Assembly (NCBI RefSeq): GCF_019655855.1
Contig: NZ_BPFX01000006.1
Coordinates: 62,001 to 126,000, forward strand
DNA from: Pseudomonas paralcaligenes
GTDB taxonomy: Bacteria > Pseudomonadota > Gammaproteobacteria > Pseudomonadales > Pseudomonadaceae
Direction: 5' to 3'
Length of the DNA: 64,000 nt
In this document: piece by piece, positions 1 through 7,364 of the stretch
Layout: every line of letters starts with the position of its first letter
How positions within the stretch are numbered: the stretch's first letter is position 1
Translations under genes and position numbers: made by a program
The notes under the pieces: generated by a model
Database searches by the model: none
What the model was told of the DNA's origin: nothing
Seen by the model: the letters and a program-made list of their open reading frames with translations, nothing else

Positions 1-364
1 GGAAGTTGGCCATCTTCGGCATGTACACACGACCGTCGCGCACGGCGCCGTTGATCACCCGCTCCTTGAACCACTCGTCGCCGGTGATGCCCAGTTCGAG
101 GTAGCGCAGGTCGGGGGCGATACCGCCGGACTTGGCTTCCAGGCCGTGGCAGGCCGCGCAGTTCTGGTTGTAGGCCGAGGAACCGATCTCGATCGCCTTG
201 GGGTTCTCGCGATAGGGGTTCTCGTCGAGCCATTCCTTGCCCAGTGGTTCCAGTCCGTCGGTGTTGACGTTCTGCGGCACCACGTCACCGTGGGCCATGG
301 CGAATGAGCAAGCGCCGAGGCCGATGCAGAAAAGCAGGCCACGGAGCAGGTTGTTGTTGTTCAT
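1..364 (-). CDS. exaB: Cytochrome c550 ExaB, 3' part beyond the window
   Basis: Periplasmic c-type cytochrome that takes electrons from the PQQ ethanol dehydrogenase ExaA and passes them towards the terminal oxidase. Only the first 121 codons lie in the window. Read from the ATG at 364, the protein has a signal peptide (residues 1-24, ending SFAMA) and a single heme-binding CAACH motif at residues 69-73. It is divergent from exaA across a 324-bp regulatory gap, as in P. aeruginosa, where exaB is followed by exaC and the pqq genes. The family assignment rests on the heme motif plus this location; the C-terminal Met ligand is outside the window. Confidence 0.93.
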   Translation of the reverse strand, partial: MNNNNLLRGLLFCIGLGACSFAMAHGDVVPQNVNTDGLEPLGKEWLDENPYRENPKAIEIGSSAYNQNCAACHGLEAKSGGIAPDLRYLELGITGDEWFKERVINGAVRDGRVYMPKMANF

Positions 365-460
365 GACGACCATCCTCATCGAGATGCTGGGCAAGGCGAG
401 CGCTTGTGGTCAGCGCGTTGGCCGCATCTTAGAAAGGCCGTCGGCAGCGCCAGTATGCTG

Positions 461-491
461 CTTTGGTGGCCGCCATCTACGCCCTTGGTAG
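461..491. promoter_or_regulatory. Tandem ErbR-type site upstream of exaB
   Basis: On the plus strand CTTTGGTG (461-468) and CCTTGGTA (483-490) lie exactly 22 bp apart, 97-127 bp upstream of the exaB start. The same core recurs at 6768, 7282 and, degenerate, at 13882. ErbR (AgmR), encoded in this window, is known to control exaBC in P. aeruginosa, so it is the natural candidate binder; that link is inference. Confidence 0.5.
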
Positions 492-550
492 TAACCCTCC
501 GGTACGCCAGGCGGCAGCCGTTCGCAGCAGTGCGAAGTCATGGCCGGTTC

Positions 551-584
551 GGGAATTTTTCCCGTGATCGGCGGGACTTTTTCC
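551..584 (+). promoter_or_regulatory. Tandem repeat in the exaA promoter, candidate EraR site
   Basis: GGGAATTTTTCC (551-562) and GGGACTTTTTCC (573-584) match at 11 of 12 positions with a 22-bp period, two helical turns. The first copy is also a palindrome, GGGAA-TTT-TTCCC (551-563). They lie 105-138 bp upstream of the exaA start. Expression of exaA is known to depend on the NarL/FixJ-type regulator EraR (ExaE), and such regulators bind repeated half-sites, so this is the best candidate operator. No convincing -35/-10 pair is evident by eye in the rest of the 365-688 gap. Confidence 0.5.
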
Positions 585-688
585 GTATCGCCCGTTCCGG
601 GCCGCTCCCACTATCGATCGCAACGGGTCGCCGGGTCAGCCACACCTCCGGAAGGCCCCGTGTTCATCAACCAATGGGAACCGCAAAC

Positions 689-2560
689 ATGACAAGAACA
701 ACTCCCCCCAGCACTGCCACCCCGCTGGCGCGCACCGTGCAAAGCCTGATCCTGGGCCTCGCGCTGGTCTCGTCCGGCAGCGTCTTCGCCAAGTCGGTGA
801 GCTGGGACGACATCGCCAACGACCACACCACCACCGGCGACGTGCTGCAGTACGGCCTCGGCACCAATGCCCAGCGCTGGAGCCCGCTGGCCCAGGTCAA
901 CGACCAGAACGTGTTCAAGCTGACGCCGGCCTGGTCCTTCTCCTTCGGCGACGAGAAGCAGCGCGGCCAGGAGTCCCAGGCCATCGTCAACGACGGCGTG
1001 ATCTACGTGACCGGTTCCTATTCCCGCGTGTTCGCCCTCGACGCCAAGACCGGCAAGCGCCTGTGGACCTACAACCACCGCCTGCCGGACGACATCCGCC
1101 CGTGCTGCGACGTGGTCAACCGCGGCGCCGCCATCTACGGCGACAAGATCTACTTCGGCACCCTCGACGCCTCTGTCGTGGCGCTGAACAAGGACACCGG
1201 CAAGGTCGTCTGGAAGAAGAAGTTCGCCGACCACTCGGCCGGCTACACCATGACCGGCGCGCCGACCATCGTGAAGGACGGCAAGAGCGGCAAGGTCCTG
1301 CTGATCCACGGCAGCTCCGGCGACGAGTTCGGCGTGGTCGGCCGCCTGTTCGCCCGCGATCCGGACACCGGCGAAGAGGTGTGGATGCGTCCGTTCGTGG
1401 AAGGCCACATGGGCCGCCTGAACGGCAAGGACAGCACCCCGACCGGCGACGTGAAGGCGCCGTCCTGGCCGGACGATCCCAACTCGCCGACCGGCAAAAA
1501 GGAAGCCTGGAGCCAGGGCGGCGGCGCCCCGTGGCAGAGCGCCAGCTTCGACGCCGAGACCAACACCATCATCGTCGGCGCCGGCAACCCGGCCCCGTGG
1601 AACGGCTGGGCGCGCACCTCCGACGGCGGCAACCCCCACGACTACGACAGCCTGTACACCTCCGGCCAGGTCGGCGTCGACCCGACCACCGGCGAAGTGA
1701 AATGGTTCTACCAGCACACCCCGAACGACGCCTGGGACTTCTCCGGCAACAACGAGCTGGTGCTGTTCGACTACAAGGGCAAGGACGGCAAGACCGTCAA
1801 GGCCACCGCCCACGCCGACCGCAACGGCTTCTTCTACGTGGTCGACCGTAGCAACGGCAAGCTGCAGAACGCCTTCCCCTTCGTCGACAAGATCACCTGG
1901 GCCAGCCACATCGACCTGAAGACCGGTCGCCCGGTGGAGAACGAGGGCCAGCGTCCACCGAAGCCGGAGCCGGGCCAATCGAAAGGCAAGGCAGTGGAAG
2001 TCTCCCCGCCGTTCCTCGGCGGCAAGAACTGGAACCCGATGGCCTACAGCCAGGACACCGGCCTGTTCTACGTCCCCGCCAACCACTGGAAGGAGGACTA
2101 CTGGGCCGAGGAGGCGCACTACAAGAAGGGCTCCGCCTACCTGGGCATGGGCTTCCGCATCAAGCGCCTGTATGACGACCACGTCGGCATCCTGCGCGCC
2201 ATGAACCCGACCACCGGCAAGGTCGTCTGGGAACACAAGGAGCGCCTGCCGCTGTGGGCCGGCGTGCTGGCGACCAAGGGCAACCTGGTGTTCACCGGCA
2301 CCGGCGACGGCTACTTCAAGGCCTTCGACGCCAAGAACGGCAAGGAGCTGTGGAAGTTCCAGGTCGGCACCGGCATCGTCTCCCCGCCCATCACCTGGGA
2401 ACAGGACGGCGAGCAGTACATCGGTGTTACCGCCGGCTACGGCGGCGCGGTGCCGCTGTGGGGCGGCGACATGGCCGACCTGACCAAGCCGGTCGCCCAG
2501 GGCGGTTCCTTCTGGGTGTTCAAGCTGCCGAGCTGGGACAACAAGACCGCCAGCCGCTGA
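689..2560 (+). CDS. exaA: PQQ-dependent (quinoprotein) ethanol dehydrogenase ExaA
   Basis: Periplasmic quinoprotein that oxidises ethanol and other alcohols to aldehydes with PQQ and Ca2+, passing electrons to cytochrome c550. The protein is 623 residues from the ATG at 689; an in-frame ATG at 674 is possible but would extend the signal peptide. The signal peptide ends SVFA-K at residue 34. The vicinal disulfide Cys139-Cys140 (IRPCCDVV) corresponds to mature Cys105-Cys106 of P. aeruginosa ExaA. The active-site region [11 protein letters not shown] and repeated beta-propeller blades ending in TGKxxW are present. Long stretches match ExaA from memory. A hairpin terminator follows and exaB is divergent. 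Confidence 0.97.
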   Translation: MTRTTPPSTATPLARTVQSLILGLALVSSGSVFAKSVSWDDIANDHTTTGDVLQYGLGTNAQRWSPLAQVNDQNVFKLTPAWSFSFGDEKQRGQESQAIVNDGVIYVTGSYSRVFALDAKTGKRLWTYNHRLPDDIRPCCDVVNRGAAIYGDKIYFGTLDASVVALNKDTGKVVWKKKFADHSAGYTMTGAPTIVKDGKSGKVLLIHGSSGDEFGVVGRLFARDPDTGEEVWMRPFVEGHMGRLNGKDSTPTGDVKAPSWPDDPNSPTGKKEAWSQGGGAPWQSASFDAETNTIIVGAGNPAPWNGWARTSDGGNPHDYDSLYTSGQVGVDPTTGEVKWFYQHTPNDAWDFSGNNELVLFDYKGKDGKTVKATAHADRNGFFYVVDRSNGKLQNAFPFVDKITWASHIDLKTGRPVENEGQRPPKPEPGQSKGKAVEVSPPFLGGKNWNPMAYSQDTGLFYVPANHWKEDYWAEEAHYKKGSAYLGMGFRIKRLYDDHVGILRAMNPTTGKVVWEHKERLPLWAGVLATKGNLVFTGTGDGYFKAFDAKNGKELWKFQVGTGIVSPPITWEQDGEQYIGVTAGYGGAVPLWGGDMADLTKPVAQGGSFWVFKLPSWDNKTASR

Positions 2561-2571
2561 TCCACCCCGCA

Positions 2572-2610
2572 GTGCGCACGGTCCCGCCGGGGCCGTGCGC
2601 ACCCGCTTTT
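2572..2610 (+). terminator. Rho-independent terminator after exaA
   Basis: Perfect 10-bp stem GTGCGCACGG (2572-2581) with CCGTGCGCAC (2593-2602) and an 11-nt loop, followed by a short CTTTT tract ending at 2610. It lies 12 nt after the exaA stop codon. Confidence 0.7.
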
Positions 2611-2683
2611 CCCGCAGAGCCTGTGCACAGGCTCTCGGCCGATACCTTATCGGTGCGCATCGCGCACCCTCGGGAGCATCGCC

Positions 2684-3328
2684 ATGAAGTACCTGCACCT
2701 GATCCTGCCGGCCGCCCTGCTGCTGGCCGGCAGCTACGCCCTCGCCGCCGACGACGCCCTGGTCGTCAACGGCTGCCGCATCGAGCCGGACAGCCACTGC
2801 CCCGGCGCCAACCTCAAGGGCGCCGACCTGCGCAACCAGGACATGCGCCGCATGGATCTGGCTGGCGCCGACCTCTCCGGCGCCGACCTGCGCCACGCCA
2901 CCCTGGACCTGGCCAACCTGGAGAAGGCCAATCTCAGGCAGGCCAACCTGACCCGCGCCAGCCTGCAGCAGAGCAACCTGCGCCTGGCCGACTTCAGCGG
3001 CGCCAAGCTGGTGGCCGTGCAGGGCTGGGGGTTGTTCGCCCAGGCCGCGCAGTTCCAGGGGGCCGACCTGTCCGCCGCGTACCTGGAGTTCGCCCGCCTC
3101 TCCGGGGCCAAGATGCACGACGTCAAGCTGGTCGCCGCCGACCTGGAAATGACCTGGCTGAGCAAGGCCGACCTCAAGGGCGCCGACCTCAAGGACGCCA
3201 ACCTGCAGGAGGTCAAGCTGGGCGGCTCCAACCTGGAGAACGCCGACCTCACCGGCACCCGCACCCGCTTCGGCAACTTCCAGGACGCCAACATGGAAGG
3301 CTGCACCAACTGCCCGAAGGGGTGGTGA
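2684..3328 (+). CDS. Periplasmic pentapeptide-repeat protein
   Basis: A 214-residue protein with a signal peptide (residues 1-22, ending ALAA) and a mature part built of A(D/N)LXX pentapeptides from about residue 43 to the end (GANLKGADL..., SGADLRHATL). These fold as a right-handed quadrilateral beta-helix in known members. Cysteines near both ends of the solenoid could form disulfides. A GGGAG ribosome site precedes the ATG. It follows exaA as the comparable gene does in P. aeruginosa (PA1981 position), which suggests a link to periplasmic ethanol oxidation, but no biochemical role can be read from the sequence. Confidence 0.85.
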   Translation: MKYLHLILPAALLLAGSYALAADDALVVNGCRIEPDSHCPGANLKGADLRNQDMRRMDLAGADLSGADLRHATLDLANLEKANLRQANLTRASLQQSNLRLADFSGAKLVAVQGWGLFAQAAQFQGADLSAAYLEFARLSGAKMHDVKLVAADLEMTWLSKADLKGADLKDANLQEVKLGGSNLENADLTGTRTRFGNFQDANMEGCTNCPKGW

Positions 3329-3335
3329 CCGGCCA

Positions 3336-3400
3336 CAGGCTGCGTACGAAAATCCCCGGCCGCCGAGGCGCTCGGAGGGCGACTTTTCGTACGCAGCCTG
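3336..3400. repeat. 17-bp perfect inverted repeat
   Basis: CAGGCTGCGTACGAAAA (3336-3352) is the exact reverse complement of 3384-3400, with a 31-nt GC-rich spacer. It starts 7 nt after the pentapeptide gene and ends in TTTT-type tracts inside the stem. It may be a terminator or a REP-like element. Confidence 0.7.
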
Positions 3401-3454
3401 GCGCCGTCCCGGCAGCGGAATGGCTACACTGGCGGCCCCGAAGTCCCGTCCAGG

Positions 3455-3933
3455 ATGGACCGCATGACCGATACCCCCACGATTGCCGCCCAGCCACGCC
3501 GCGCGCTGTTGCGCATGCTGCCCTGGGCCTGCTGCTCACCCCTTTCCTGCTGCTGGCCCTGTGGCTGCAGTTCGGCTCCCGCGAGGCGTGCGCACCGCAG
3601 CTGCTCGGCATACCCCAGGCCTACTGGGCACTGCTGGGAATGACCCGTGGCCTGCCGCTGCTGATACTGATCTTCACCCTGACCCAGCTTCCAACCGCAC
3701 TCAAGGTGCTGCGCGACGGCTACTTCCCGCCGCTCGACGCGGTGTGTCTGCGCCCCACCCTCGCCCGGCGTGGCCCGATGATCCGCCTGCTGCGCGGCTA
3801 CCCGATGCTGATCGCGCCGGTGCTCGCCCTCGGGCTGGTGCTGCTGGGTCACCAGGCCCACGAGGAGGTCATGCACGGCCGCAGCATCGACGATCTGCAA
3901 CGGGCCCTCGAAGCCGACTGCCACCATCCCTGA
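3455..3933 (+). pseudogene. Small membrane protein gene with a -1 frameshift
   Basis: The start region (ATG at 3455 or 3464, MTDTPTIAAQPRRALLRMLPWA) is in one frame. The natural continuation, a hydrophobic LGLLLTPFLLLALWLQF segment and two further membrane helices (AYWALLGM..., MLIAPVLALGLVLLG) to the stop at 3931-3933, is in another. The switch falls near 3520-3530 (CTGCCCTGGGCCTGCTGC). The downstream frame has no ATG or GTG before the helices and the upstream frame stops at 3643. One missing base would restore an ORF of about 160 residues with three membrane segments. This is either a pseudogene or an assembly error. No family recognised. Confidence 0.6.
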
Positions 3934-3946
3934 ACGGAGGACGCGC

Positions 3947-4183
3947 ATGCCCTTTCCCGAAGAACAGCGTCAGGCCCTGCTGGCACTCAAGGGCGTCGGC
4001 CCCACGGTGATCCAGCGCCTCGAACAGTTGGGCTTCGACTCCCTGCAGCGACTGGCCGAGGCGGACGCCCGCGACATCGTCGAACAGGCCGCGGCCCTGC
4101 TGGGGTCGAGCTGCTGGAAAAACAGCCCGCAGGCCAGGGCCGCCATCGTGGCAGCCGTCGAGCTGGCACGCCGCCAAGGCTGA
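3947..4183 (+). CDS. Small helix-hairpin-helix protein (Cdd1-like)
   Basis: A 78-residue protein with a strong GGAGG site just upstream of the ATG. Residues 9-28 (ALLALKGVGPTVIQRLEQLG) form a helix-hairpin-helix with the GVGP hairpin, the usual non-specific DNA-binding motif. The length and the AEADA...LLGSSCWKNSP pattern resemble the Cdd1/pathogenicity-locus family of tiny HhH proteins. It probably sits in one transcription unit with the frameshifted gene 13 nt upstream. Its function is unknown beyond likely nucleic-acid binding. Confidence 0.7.
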   Translation: MPFPEEQRQALLALKGVGPTVIQRLEQLGFDSLQRLAEADARDIVEQAAALLGSSCWKNSPQARAAIVAAVELARRQG

Positions 4184-4271
4184 ACCGCTCGTCCAGAAAC
4201 CCATGGAGCGCTGAACTTCCGGGGAAAGCGGGGTCGGAATCCCCACCGCTTCGCTTGCCAAGGACGATCCC

Positions 4272-4970
4272 ATGCTCGATCTGACGACCTGGAACCTGAC
4301 GATCCCGGCCACCGAATCCGCCACGCTGATCACCACCGAGCGCCTCAACCGGGGCTACAGCAGCCAGTACTTCCGCCCGCAGAACGACAACAGCGTGCGT
4401 TTCTGGGTGCCGGTGAACGGCTCTCGCACCCTCAACTCCAGCTACCCGCGCAGCGAACTGCGCGAGACCTGGCAGAACGGCGAGCCGCGCAACTGGTACC
4501 ACGGCGAAGCGGACAACATCCTCAGCGCCGTGCTCACGGTCAACCAGGTGCCGAGCAAGAACAAGCTGGTGATCGGCCAGATCCATGCCATCAACCGCCC
4601 CGGCGACGTCGGCTCGCCGCTGGTCAAGCTGCAATACCACTTCCGCCCCGAGAGCAACAGCGGGCGCATCGAAGCGCTGGTGCGCAAGCACCCGGACGAC
4701 AGCCAGGTGCAGAACATCCTGCTGGTCAACGACGTGACCCTGGACGAGCGCTTCGCCTACCGCCTGCGCCTGACCGCCAGCGGCCGCCTGGGCATCACCG
4801 TGTACAGCGACGACGACGATGGCTCCTACTACCGCCAGATGGCCGCCGCCTGGAGCCGCGAACCGCTCTACTTCAAGGCGGGAGCCTACGTGCAGGACAA
4901 CGCCGGCAGCGCCTCGGAAGGCGGCCGCGCCACCTTCTACCACCTCAATACCGAGCACCGCAGGCCCTGA
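4272..4970 (+). CDS. Alginate lyase family 7 (PL7) protein
   Basis: A 232-residue jelly-roll polysaccharide lyase. The three PL7 signatures are visible in order: RSELRE (residues 57-62), QIHAI (about 100) and YFKAGAYVQ (about 209-217). Their Arg, Gln, His and Tyr residues bind and cleave uronate chains by beta-elimination. There is no signal peptide: the protein starts directly with the domain (MLDLTTWNLTIPA), unlike the periplasmic AlgL lyase. AAGGA lies 7 nt before the ATG, supporting the start. It stands alone and converges with eraR 7 nt downstream. The substrate (alginate or another uronan) is inferred from the family. Confidence 0.9.
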   Translation: MLDLTTWNLTIPATESATLITTERLNRGYSSQYFRPQNDNSVRFWVPVNGSRTLNSSYPRSELRETWQNGEPRNWYHGEADNILSAVLTVNQVPSKNKLVIGQIHAINRPGDVGSPLVKLQYHFRPESNSGRIEALVRKHPDDSQVQNILLVNDVTLDERFAYRLRLTASGRLGITVYSDDDDGSYYRQMAAAWSREPLYFKAGAYVQDNAGSASEGGRATFYHLNTEHRRP

Positions 4971-4977
4971 GGGCGGG

Positions 4978-5631
4978 TCAGGCCGACTGGCGGTCGCCGA
5001 CCCTCAGCACGCCGGTGTCGATGGCCAGGTGCACCAGGCCGGCCAGGGAGTCGACGCCCAGCTTGTTCTTCAGCAGTGTCATGTGGTTCGACACGGTCTT
5101 GCCGCTGATGCACAGGCGCTCGGCGATCTGCCGGGTCGGCAGGCCGCGGGCGAGCATGATGAAGATCTCCATCTCCCGCGGTGTCATGCCCGCCAGCAAC
5201 GGATCGCCGCTGGGCTCCGGCCCCTTCTGGCAGGCCAGCTGGGTCGCCAGCGACTGCTCGATGTAGGGATAGCCGGCCAGCACCCGGCGCACGGCCTCCA
5301 CCAGCACGTCCGGCGCGCAGCGCTTGCTCAGATAGCCGGAGCCACCGGCGTCCAGCGCCTGACGCACCAGCGGCAGCTCCTCGTGCATGCTGAAGAACAG
5401 CACCGGCAGCTGCGGCAGGCGCTGGCGCAGCCTGCGACAGGTCTCCAGGCCGCTGATGCCAGGCAGGCCGATGTCCATTACCACCAGGTTGGGAATCCAG
5501 GCCTGCACCAGGGTCAGGGCATCCTCGCCGCTGGCCGCCTCGCCCACCCGCACTTCGGGCAGCAACGCGCCGAGGAGGCTGGCGTAGCCCTGGCGCACCA
5601 CCGCGTGATCGTCCACCAGCAAAATCTTCAT
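4978..5631 (-). CDS. eraR: Response regulator EraR (ExaE) controlling exaA
   Basis: A NarL/FixJ-type regulator of 217 residues. The receiver domain spans residues 1-120 with acidic pocket D7-D8 and phospho-acceptor D53 (LVVMDIGLPG). A LuxR-type HTH follows near residues 150-205 (LTPREMEIFIMLARG..., GKTVSNH). The ATG overlaps the eraS stop by 4 nt, so the two are translationally coupled. In P. aeruginosa EraSR activates exaA; the tandem repeat at 551-584 is the candidate target. Assignment rests on gene order and family, since many NarL-type regulators look alike. Confidence 0.88.
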   Translation of the reverse strand: MKILLVDDHAVVRQGYASLLGALLPEVRVGEAASGEDALTLVQAWIPNLVVMDIGLPGISGLETCRRLRQRLPQLPVLFFSMHEELPLVRQALDAGGSGYLSKRCAPDVLVEAVRRVLAGYPYIEQSLATQLACQKGPEPSGDPLLAGMTPREMEIFIMLARGLPTRQIAERLCISGKTVSNHMTLLKNKLGVDSLAGLVHLAIDTGVLRVGDRQSA

Positions 5632-6581
5632 GCGCTCGCCTCCTCCAGCGGGACTCGCAGGTACAGCGTCCAGCCGCGCCCCGGACGCCCGCGGTAGTGC
5701 AGCTCGCCGCCGAGGCCGCGGGCCCGTTCGCTCATCGAGCGCAGGCCGATGCCCTGCCCCGCCGCCGGCCGGCCATGGCCGTCGTCGCGCAGCGACAGGC
5801 ACAGGTCCGCGCCGCGCCGGCGCACGCGCAGACGCACGTGGCGGGCGCCGGCATGGCGGACGACGTTGGTCAGCGCCTCCTGCAGCAGGCGATAGAGCTG
5901 CAGCTTGCGCTCGCGGCCGGGCTCCGGCAGGCGCGCGTCGAAGCCGACGCGGCAGTCGATGCCGGCGGCGCTCCGCTGCGCCGCGAGCTGGCGCACGGCC
6001 TGCTCCAGCGACAGTTCGTCGAGCATCACCGGATAGAGGTCGCGGACCAACGCGTGGAAGCCCTGCTGCAGCGCCTGGCAATGCTGCTCCAGCCGCTGCG
6101 AGGCCCCGCGCACGGCCTGCGGGTCGTCGGCCAGCAGGGCGAACAGGCCGGCCTGGGCACGGATGCCGGCGACGTACTGGCCGAGGTCGTCGTGCAGGGT
6201 GCGCCCCAGGCGATTGCGCTCCTGCTCCTGCGCCTGCAACAGGGTCTGCTGCAGGCGCCGGTTCTCCGTCTCGGCGCTGTGCAGCGCGCCGGCCATGCCC
6301 GCGACGTGGCCGACCAGGCGCTGCACCTCGGGCAAACGGGAAAGGCAGGTGGAATGGACAGGTCGCGCGCCGGCGCACAGCGCCTCGACCGCCGCGAGTG
6401 CCTGGCGCAGCGCCCGGCGGATCGCCAGCAGGCACAGCAGCACCAGCAGGCCGAACAGGCCAAGCAGCCCGTACAGCGGGGCGGCTCCCTGCGTCACACC
6501 CGGCATCACGGCGAGCACGGCCACTGCTGCGACCGCGAGCGGCAGCAGAGTCGACAGGTCGATACGCTTCGGCGCGATCAT
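5628..6581 (-). CDS. eraS: Sensor histidine kinase EraS (ExaD)
   Basis: A 317-residue HisKA_3-type kinase and partner of EraR. Residues 11-27 and 36-53 are hydrophobic and predicted membrane helices with a very short loop between, so there is no periplasmic sensor domain. A HAMP/coiled-coil-like stretch leads to the phospho-acceptor H130 in the EQERNRLGRTLHDDLGQYV box. The ATPase N-box EALTNVVRHA and the G-box GIGLRSMSER follow. The signal it senses is not evident. The start lies 1 nt after the stop of a 39-residue ORF. Confidence 0.88.
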   Translation of the reverse strand: MIAPKRIDLSTLLPLAVAAVAVLAVMPGVTQGAAPLYGLLGLFGLLVLLCLLAIRRALRQALAAVEALCAGARPVHSTCLSRLPEVQRLVGHVAGMAGALHSAETENRRLQQTLLQAQEQERNRLGRTLHDDLGQYVAGIRAQAGLFALLADDPQAVRGASQRLEQHCQALQQGFHALVRDLYPVMLDELSLEQAVRQLAAQRSAAGIDCRVGFDARLPEPGRERKLQLYRLLQEALTNVVRHAGARHVRLRVRRRGADLCLSLRDDGHGRPAAGQGIGLRSMSERARGLGGELHYRGRPGRGWTLYLRVPLEEASA

Positions 6582-6582
6582 C

Positions 6583-6702
6583 TCACCGCACCGGGGCGTG
6601 GACCTGCACGCCGGACACGCCGGTGGCGGCCAGGACCTTGTCGACCCCGGCGAGGCTGATCACCAACAGAGCCAGGAACAGCAGATGCTTGGCGGTATGC
6701 AT
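6583..6702 (-). CDS. 39-residue membrane or secreted peptide upstream of eraS
   Basis: A short ORF with GGAG 9 nt before the ATG. The translation begins MHTAKHLLFLALLLVISLAG, a typical hydrophobic signal or anchor core, and ends HAPVR. Its stop lies 1 nt before the eraS ATG, so it would be the first gene of an eraSR operon and translationally coupled to it. It also lies directly downstream, in the minus direction, of the tandem site at 6766-6797. Whether it is a sensor-kinase modulator, a leader peptide or spurious cannot be told from one sequence. Confidence 0.5.
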   Translation of the reverse strand: MHTAKHLLFLALLVISLAGVDKVLAATGVSGVQVHAPVR

Positions 6703-6765
6703 GACGGATCGCTCCGATTCTTGTTGTGCCTCCATGCTAGGCACTGCGCGGCCGAAAGGTCTTCC

Positions 6766-6797
6766 TACCTTGGTACTGGCCGAGCACTACTTTCTGC
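6766..6797. promoter_or_regulatory. Tandem ErbR-type site between divergent small genes
   Basis: TACCTTGGTA (6766-6775, palindromic) and TACTTTCTGC (6788-6797) lie 22 bp apart. They are midway between the 39-residue gene (start 6702, minus) and the 42-residue gene (start 6856, plus), 59-95 bp from each. The core CCTTGGTA is the same as upstream of exaB. Candidate target of ErbR. Confidence 0.5.
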
Positions 6798-6855
6798 ATA
6801 TTTCGCGGGCCCGGGGCGGTTCCTATGCTGGCGGAGAGCCTTCGAGGACACGCCC

Positions 6856-6984
6856 ATGCGCCAGTTCGCCCTCCATGCCCTGGTCTACCTGCTCGGCATC
6901 GCCAGCGCCGCCTTCGTCGCCACCGAGGCCCGCGCGGCACCCGGCGACGCGCCCGCATCGGTGACGACCGGAGCACGGTCATGA
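6856..6984 (+). CDS. 42-residue secreted peptide
   Basis: The ORF starts at the ATG at 6856. Residues 1-27 read as a signal peptide (MRQFALHALVYLLGIASAAF..., ending ARA), leaving a mature peptide of about 15 residues rich in Ala, Pro and Thr. Its stop overlaps the next ATG (ATGA at 6981-6984), so both genes are translated from one message. It lies 59 bp downstream of the tandem site at 6766-6797. No family is recognised; it may be a locus-specific companion of the ethanol-oxidation genes. Confidence 0.5.
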   Translation: MRQFALHALVYLLGIASAAFVATEARAAPGDAPASVTTGARS

Positions 6985-7244
6985 AGGTACTGCTGGCCGT
7001 CGGCCTGCTGCCCGCCCTGGCGGGTGGCGGTCTGGTGCTCGGCGTGCCCGAACCCCATCCGTCGCAGCGCACCGCCTACCTGGTCAGCAGCCAGCGCCTG
7101 CCCTGCCTCTATGCGCGCCTGGCCGTGCAGCAGGGCAAGAACGTGGCGCGCGGCCAACTGGAAGACTGCGCCCAGCGCTGGAAGGACCGGGAAGCGGCCG
7201 CCCTGCTGGCCGCCGCGCCGGCAGACGAACTCCCACCGCGCTGA
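6981..7244 (+). CDS. Small secreted two-cysteine protein
   Basis: An 87-residue protein translationally coupled to the preceding peptide by an ATGA overlap. The N-terminal 22 residues (MKVLLAVGLLPALAGGGLVL) form a signal peptide or anchor. The rest holds two cysteines (LPCLYARLAVQQG and LEDCAQRW) about 20 residues apart, which could pair in the periplasm, and an Ala-rich acidic tail. A longer in-frame start at 6825 exists but would run through the upstream gene. Function unknown; its place between eraSR and erbR suggests a role in PQQ-dependent oxidation. Confidence 0.6.
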   Translation: MKVLLAVGLLPALAGGGLVLGVPEPHPSQRTAYLVSSQRLPCLYARLAVQQGKNVARGQLEDCAQRWKDREAAALLAAAPADELPPR

Positions 7245-7273
7245 CCCCCTTCCGCCACGACCGCCCGGTCAGC

Positions 7274-7310
7274 AACCAGTACTTTGGTACTGGTTTTATT
7301 CACCATCGTA
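7274..7310 (+). promoter_or_regulatory. Perfect palindrome upstream of the PQQ cysteine-motif gene
   Basis: AACCAGTAC (7274-7282) and GTACTGGTT (7287-7295) are perfect 9-bp arms around TTTG. They contain the shared core TACTTTGGTA (7280-7289). A degenerate second unit, CCATCGTA (7303-7310), lies 21 bp downstream. The site is 55-91 bp upstream of the 7365 start. Candidate ErbR operator. Confidence 0.55.
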
Positions 7311-7364
7311 GGATTCCCAAAGGTCGGAGACTTGCCTGTAATAGGGATGAAGGAGTCGTATCCG

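Noticed and set aside
611..3118. Very long minus-strand ORF opposite exaA and the pentapeptide gene
   Set aside because: Low-complexity Val/Ala/Gly-rich translation produced by GC-rich codons of the real genes on the other strand; no domain.
2254..3933. 559-codon plus-strand ORF running from exaA through the pentapeptide gene
   Set aside because: Only its last 140 codons look like a protein (the frameshifted membrane protein); the rest is Arg/Pro/Gly-rich out-of-frame reading.
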